Source: Synechocystis salina LEGE 00031 (lineage in GTDB: Bacteria > Cyanobacteriota > Cyanobacteriia > Cyanobacteriales > Microcystaceae). From it: a stretch of DNA of 64,000 bases. Location: positions 1 through 64,000 of the forward strand of contig NZ_JADEVV010000004.1 in the NCBI RefSeq assembly GCF_015207985.1, written 5' to 3'. Shown here piece by piece: positions 63,395 to 64,000 of the stretch (position 1 is the first letter of the stretch; each line of letters starts with the position of its first letter). The notes beneath the pieces are model-generated. The model was not told where the DNA came from. It saw nothing but the letters and a program-made list of their open reading frames with translations, and searched no databases. The position numbers and the translations under genes are program-made.

Positions 63395-63820
63395 CTAAAA
63401 TAAATCGGAAAGATCTTCCAAACCAATGGCCGGTTCTACCTTGGTCACCGGCGCTTTTTGTTCTAGTTGTTCTAGCTTGGCAGGGCGAGAACTGGCGATC
63501 GCCAATGGTTGAGGCAATGGCTGACCTTGCCACTGAATACCCCGACAAAAATCCGCCACCGAGGCTGTGAGGGAAAGGGGTCGGGGAGGGGCTTTGGGAC
63601 GATGCAACGTCGGTAAGTTTTCCCCCCCAGGGCGGGATTGTTGCCCAGTCCAATTTCCCTGGGAAAAGAAGTCCGCCACCGACAAACAAACCAAAGAGGG
63701 CAAGTTATCTAGGCTTTCCTCCGTCACCGAAGACTCCAACACCCGGGGGGAGCCCTGCCAGTTGTAACCCCGGAAAAAATCCCCCACTTTCATCTGGGCC
63801 CATTGGGCTGGATGGATCAT
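63395..63820 (-). CDS. Small protein with triple DFF-W motif (Slr0145-like)
   Basis: I do not recognise a named family. The 141-residue protein carries three copies of a short motif: KVGDFFRGYNWQG (residues 11-23), SVADFFSQGNWTG (47-59) and SVADFCRGIQWQG (87-99), separated by Pro-rich, probably disordered linkers. The pattern suggests three identical docking peptides for a partner, perhaps a protein of this operon. Its ATG overlaps the stop codon of the upstream V4R gene (ATGA). Confidence 0.75.
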   Translation of the reverse strand: MIHPAQWAQMKVGDFFRGYNWQGSPRVLESSVTEESLDNLPSLVCLSVADFFSQGNWTGQQSRPGGENLPTLHRPKAPPRPLSLTASVADFCRGIQWQGQPLPQPLAIASSRPAKLEQLEQKAPVTKVEPAIGLEDLSDLF

Positions 63821-64000
63821 TTGAGGTACTCTCCCTTAACCAGCTTGGTGGCAATGTCATTGGCATTGGCCCCTTCGTTTTGCCAGAAGGTGGCCGCATC
63901 AATGCGGTCCTGTTTGCCGATTAGAAACTTGCAATAGGTTTCCCCCATGGCGTAGCACTGAATTTCAATGCAGTTGAGGGACTTTTTCACCAGGCGACTG
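63817..64000 (-). CDS. V4R domain protein, partial (Slr0144-like)
   Basis: Only the last 60 codons lie in the window. They end with the V4R C-terminal pattern: NCIEIQCYAMGETYCKFLIG, with conserved Cys residues, then IDAATFWQNEGANANDIATK. The stop codon overlaps the next gene's start (ATGA). The operon continues beyond the window. Confidence 0.85.
   Translation of the reverse strand, partial: SRLVKKSLNCIEIQCYAMGETYCKFLIGKQDRIDAATFWQNEGANANDIATKLVKGEYLK

Noticed and set aside
63381-63689. N-terminal extension of the Slr0146-like protein by 103 codons
   Set aside because: The extension lies inside the Slr0145-like gene in another frame; the Met at 63380 leads directly into the conserved helical domain.
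1-64000. CRISPR array, tRNA genes, rRNA genes or complete insertion sequence
   Set aside because: I found no regularly spaced repeats, no tRNA cloverleaf with the GTTCGAATC-type T-arm and no transposase with terminal inverted repeats. The only repeats seen are the 138-base pair near 57 kb, short tandem or direct repeats, and HIP1 octamers.

Overview
This window comes from a cyanobacterium of the Synechocystis group, very close to Synechocystis sp. PCC 6803. Three things show this: the octamer GCGATCGC (usually GGCGATCGCC, the HIP1 element) occurs dozens of times inside and outside genes; photosystem II genes (psbEFLJ, ycf48, rubA, ycf23) are present; and many neighbourhoods match PCC 6803 as I remember it (ppk-minDCE, ftsH1-feoAB, a Tax-type chemotaxis cluster, the slr0144-slr0152 operon). 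The strain is not identified here. I saw no tRNA, rRNA, CRISPR array or complete insertion sequence.

Layout. 1-5.0 kb: minus-strand ppk and a minC-minD-minE operon with a small membrane protein. 5.0-10.3 kb: an FHA/zinc-ribbon protein, a CAT-fold protein, and ppsA interrupted by a 394-residue intein at its catalytic histidine motif. 10.5-15.9 kb: a plus-strand run of two TVP38/TMEM64 membrane proteins, ArsM- and ArsS-like arsenosugar enzymes and a mercuric-reductase-like flavoenzyme. 15.9-21.5 kb: minus-strand ureC, small unknowns and a GT39-type membrane glycosyltransferase. 21.6-28.1 kb: ycf23, dxs, the photosystem II assembly/structure group rubA-ycf48-psbE-psbF-psbL-psbJ, then proB. 28.1-34.9 kb: a DUF2887/Rpn-like nuclease, a PAS histidine kinase overlapping a CruG-like glycosyltransferase, mazG and a DUF2157 protein. 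35-41.4 kb: a Ca/Na exchanger, feoA-feoB with a Fur-box-like palindrome, a secreted-type unknown and ftsH. 41.5-53.9 kb: a thioredoxin-fold protein, an RNase II-type enzyme, a five-gene chemotaxis-like system (PatA-type regulator, CheY, CheW, MCP, CheA-REC) and a ferredoxin/Rieske oxygenase pair. 53.9-57.7 kb: small unknowns, a GAF-PAS protein, an LpxB-related protein, and a PIN toxin module bracketed by two copies of the LpxB-related gene's 5' end. 57.8-64 kb: a minus-strand operon like slr0144-slr0152 (V4R proteins, two ferredoxins, two phycobiliprotein-like proteins, a TPR protein and a Ser/Thr kinase), cut by the window end.

The most unusual items are: (1) the PpsA intein, which splits the active-site motif and ends in Cys-Asn followed by extein Cys instead of the usual His-Asn; (2) the 138-bp direct repeats around the toxin module, which record how it arrived; (3) the photosystem-II-linked operon, where one phycobiliprotein-like protein appears to keep the bilin-attachment cysteine and a small protein carries a triplicated short motif; (4) the arsenosugar gene run with paired TVP38 proteins. 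PCC 6803 locus names are from memory and were not checked by search.
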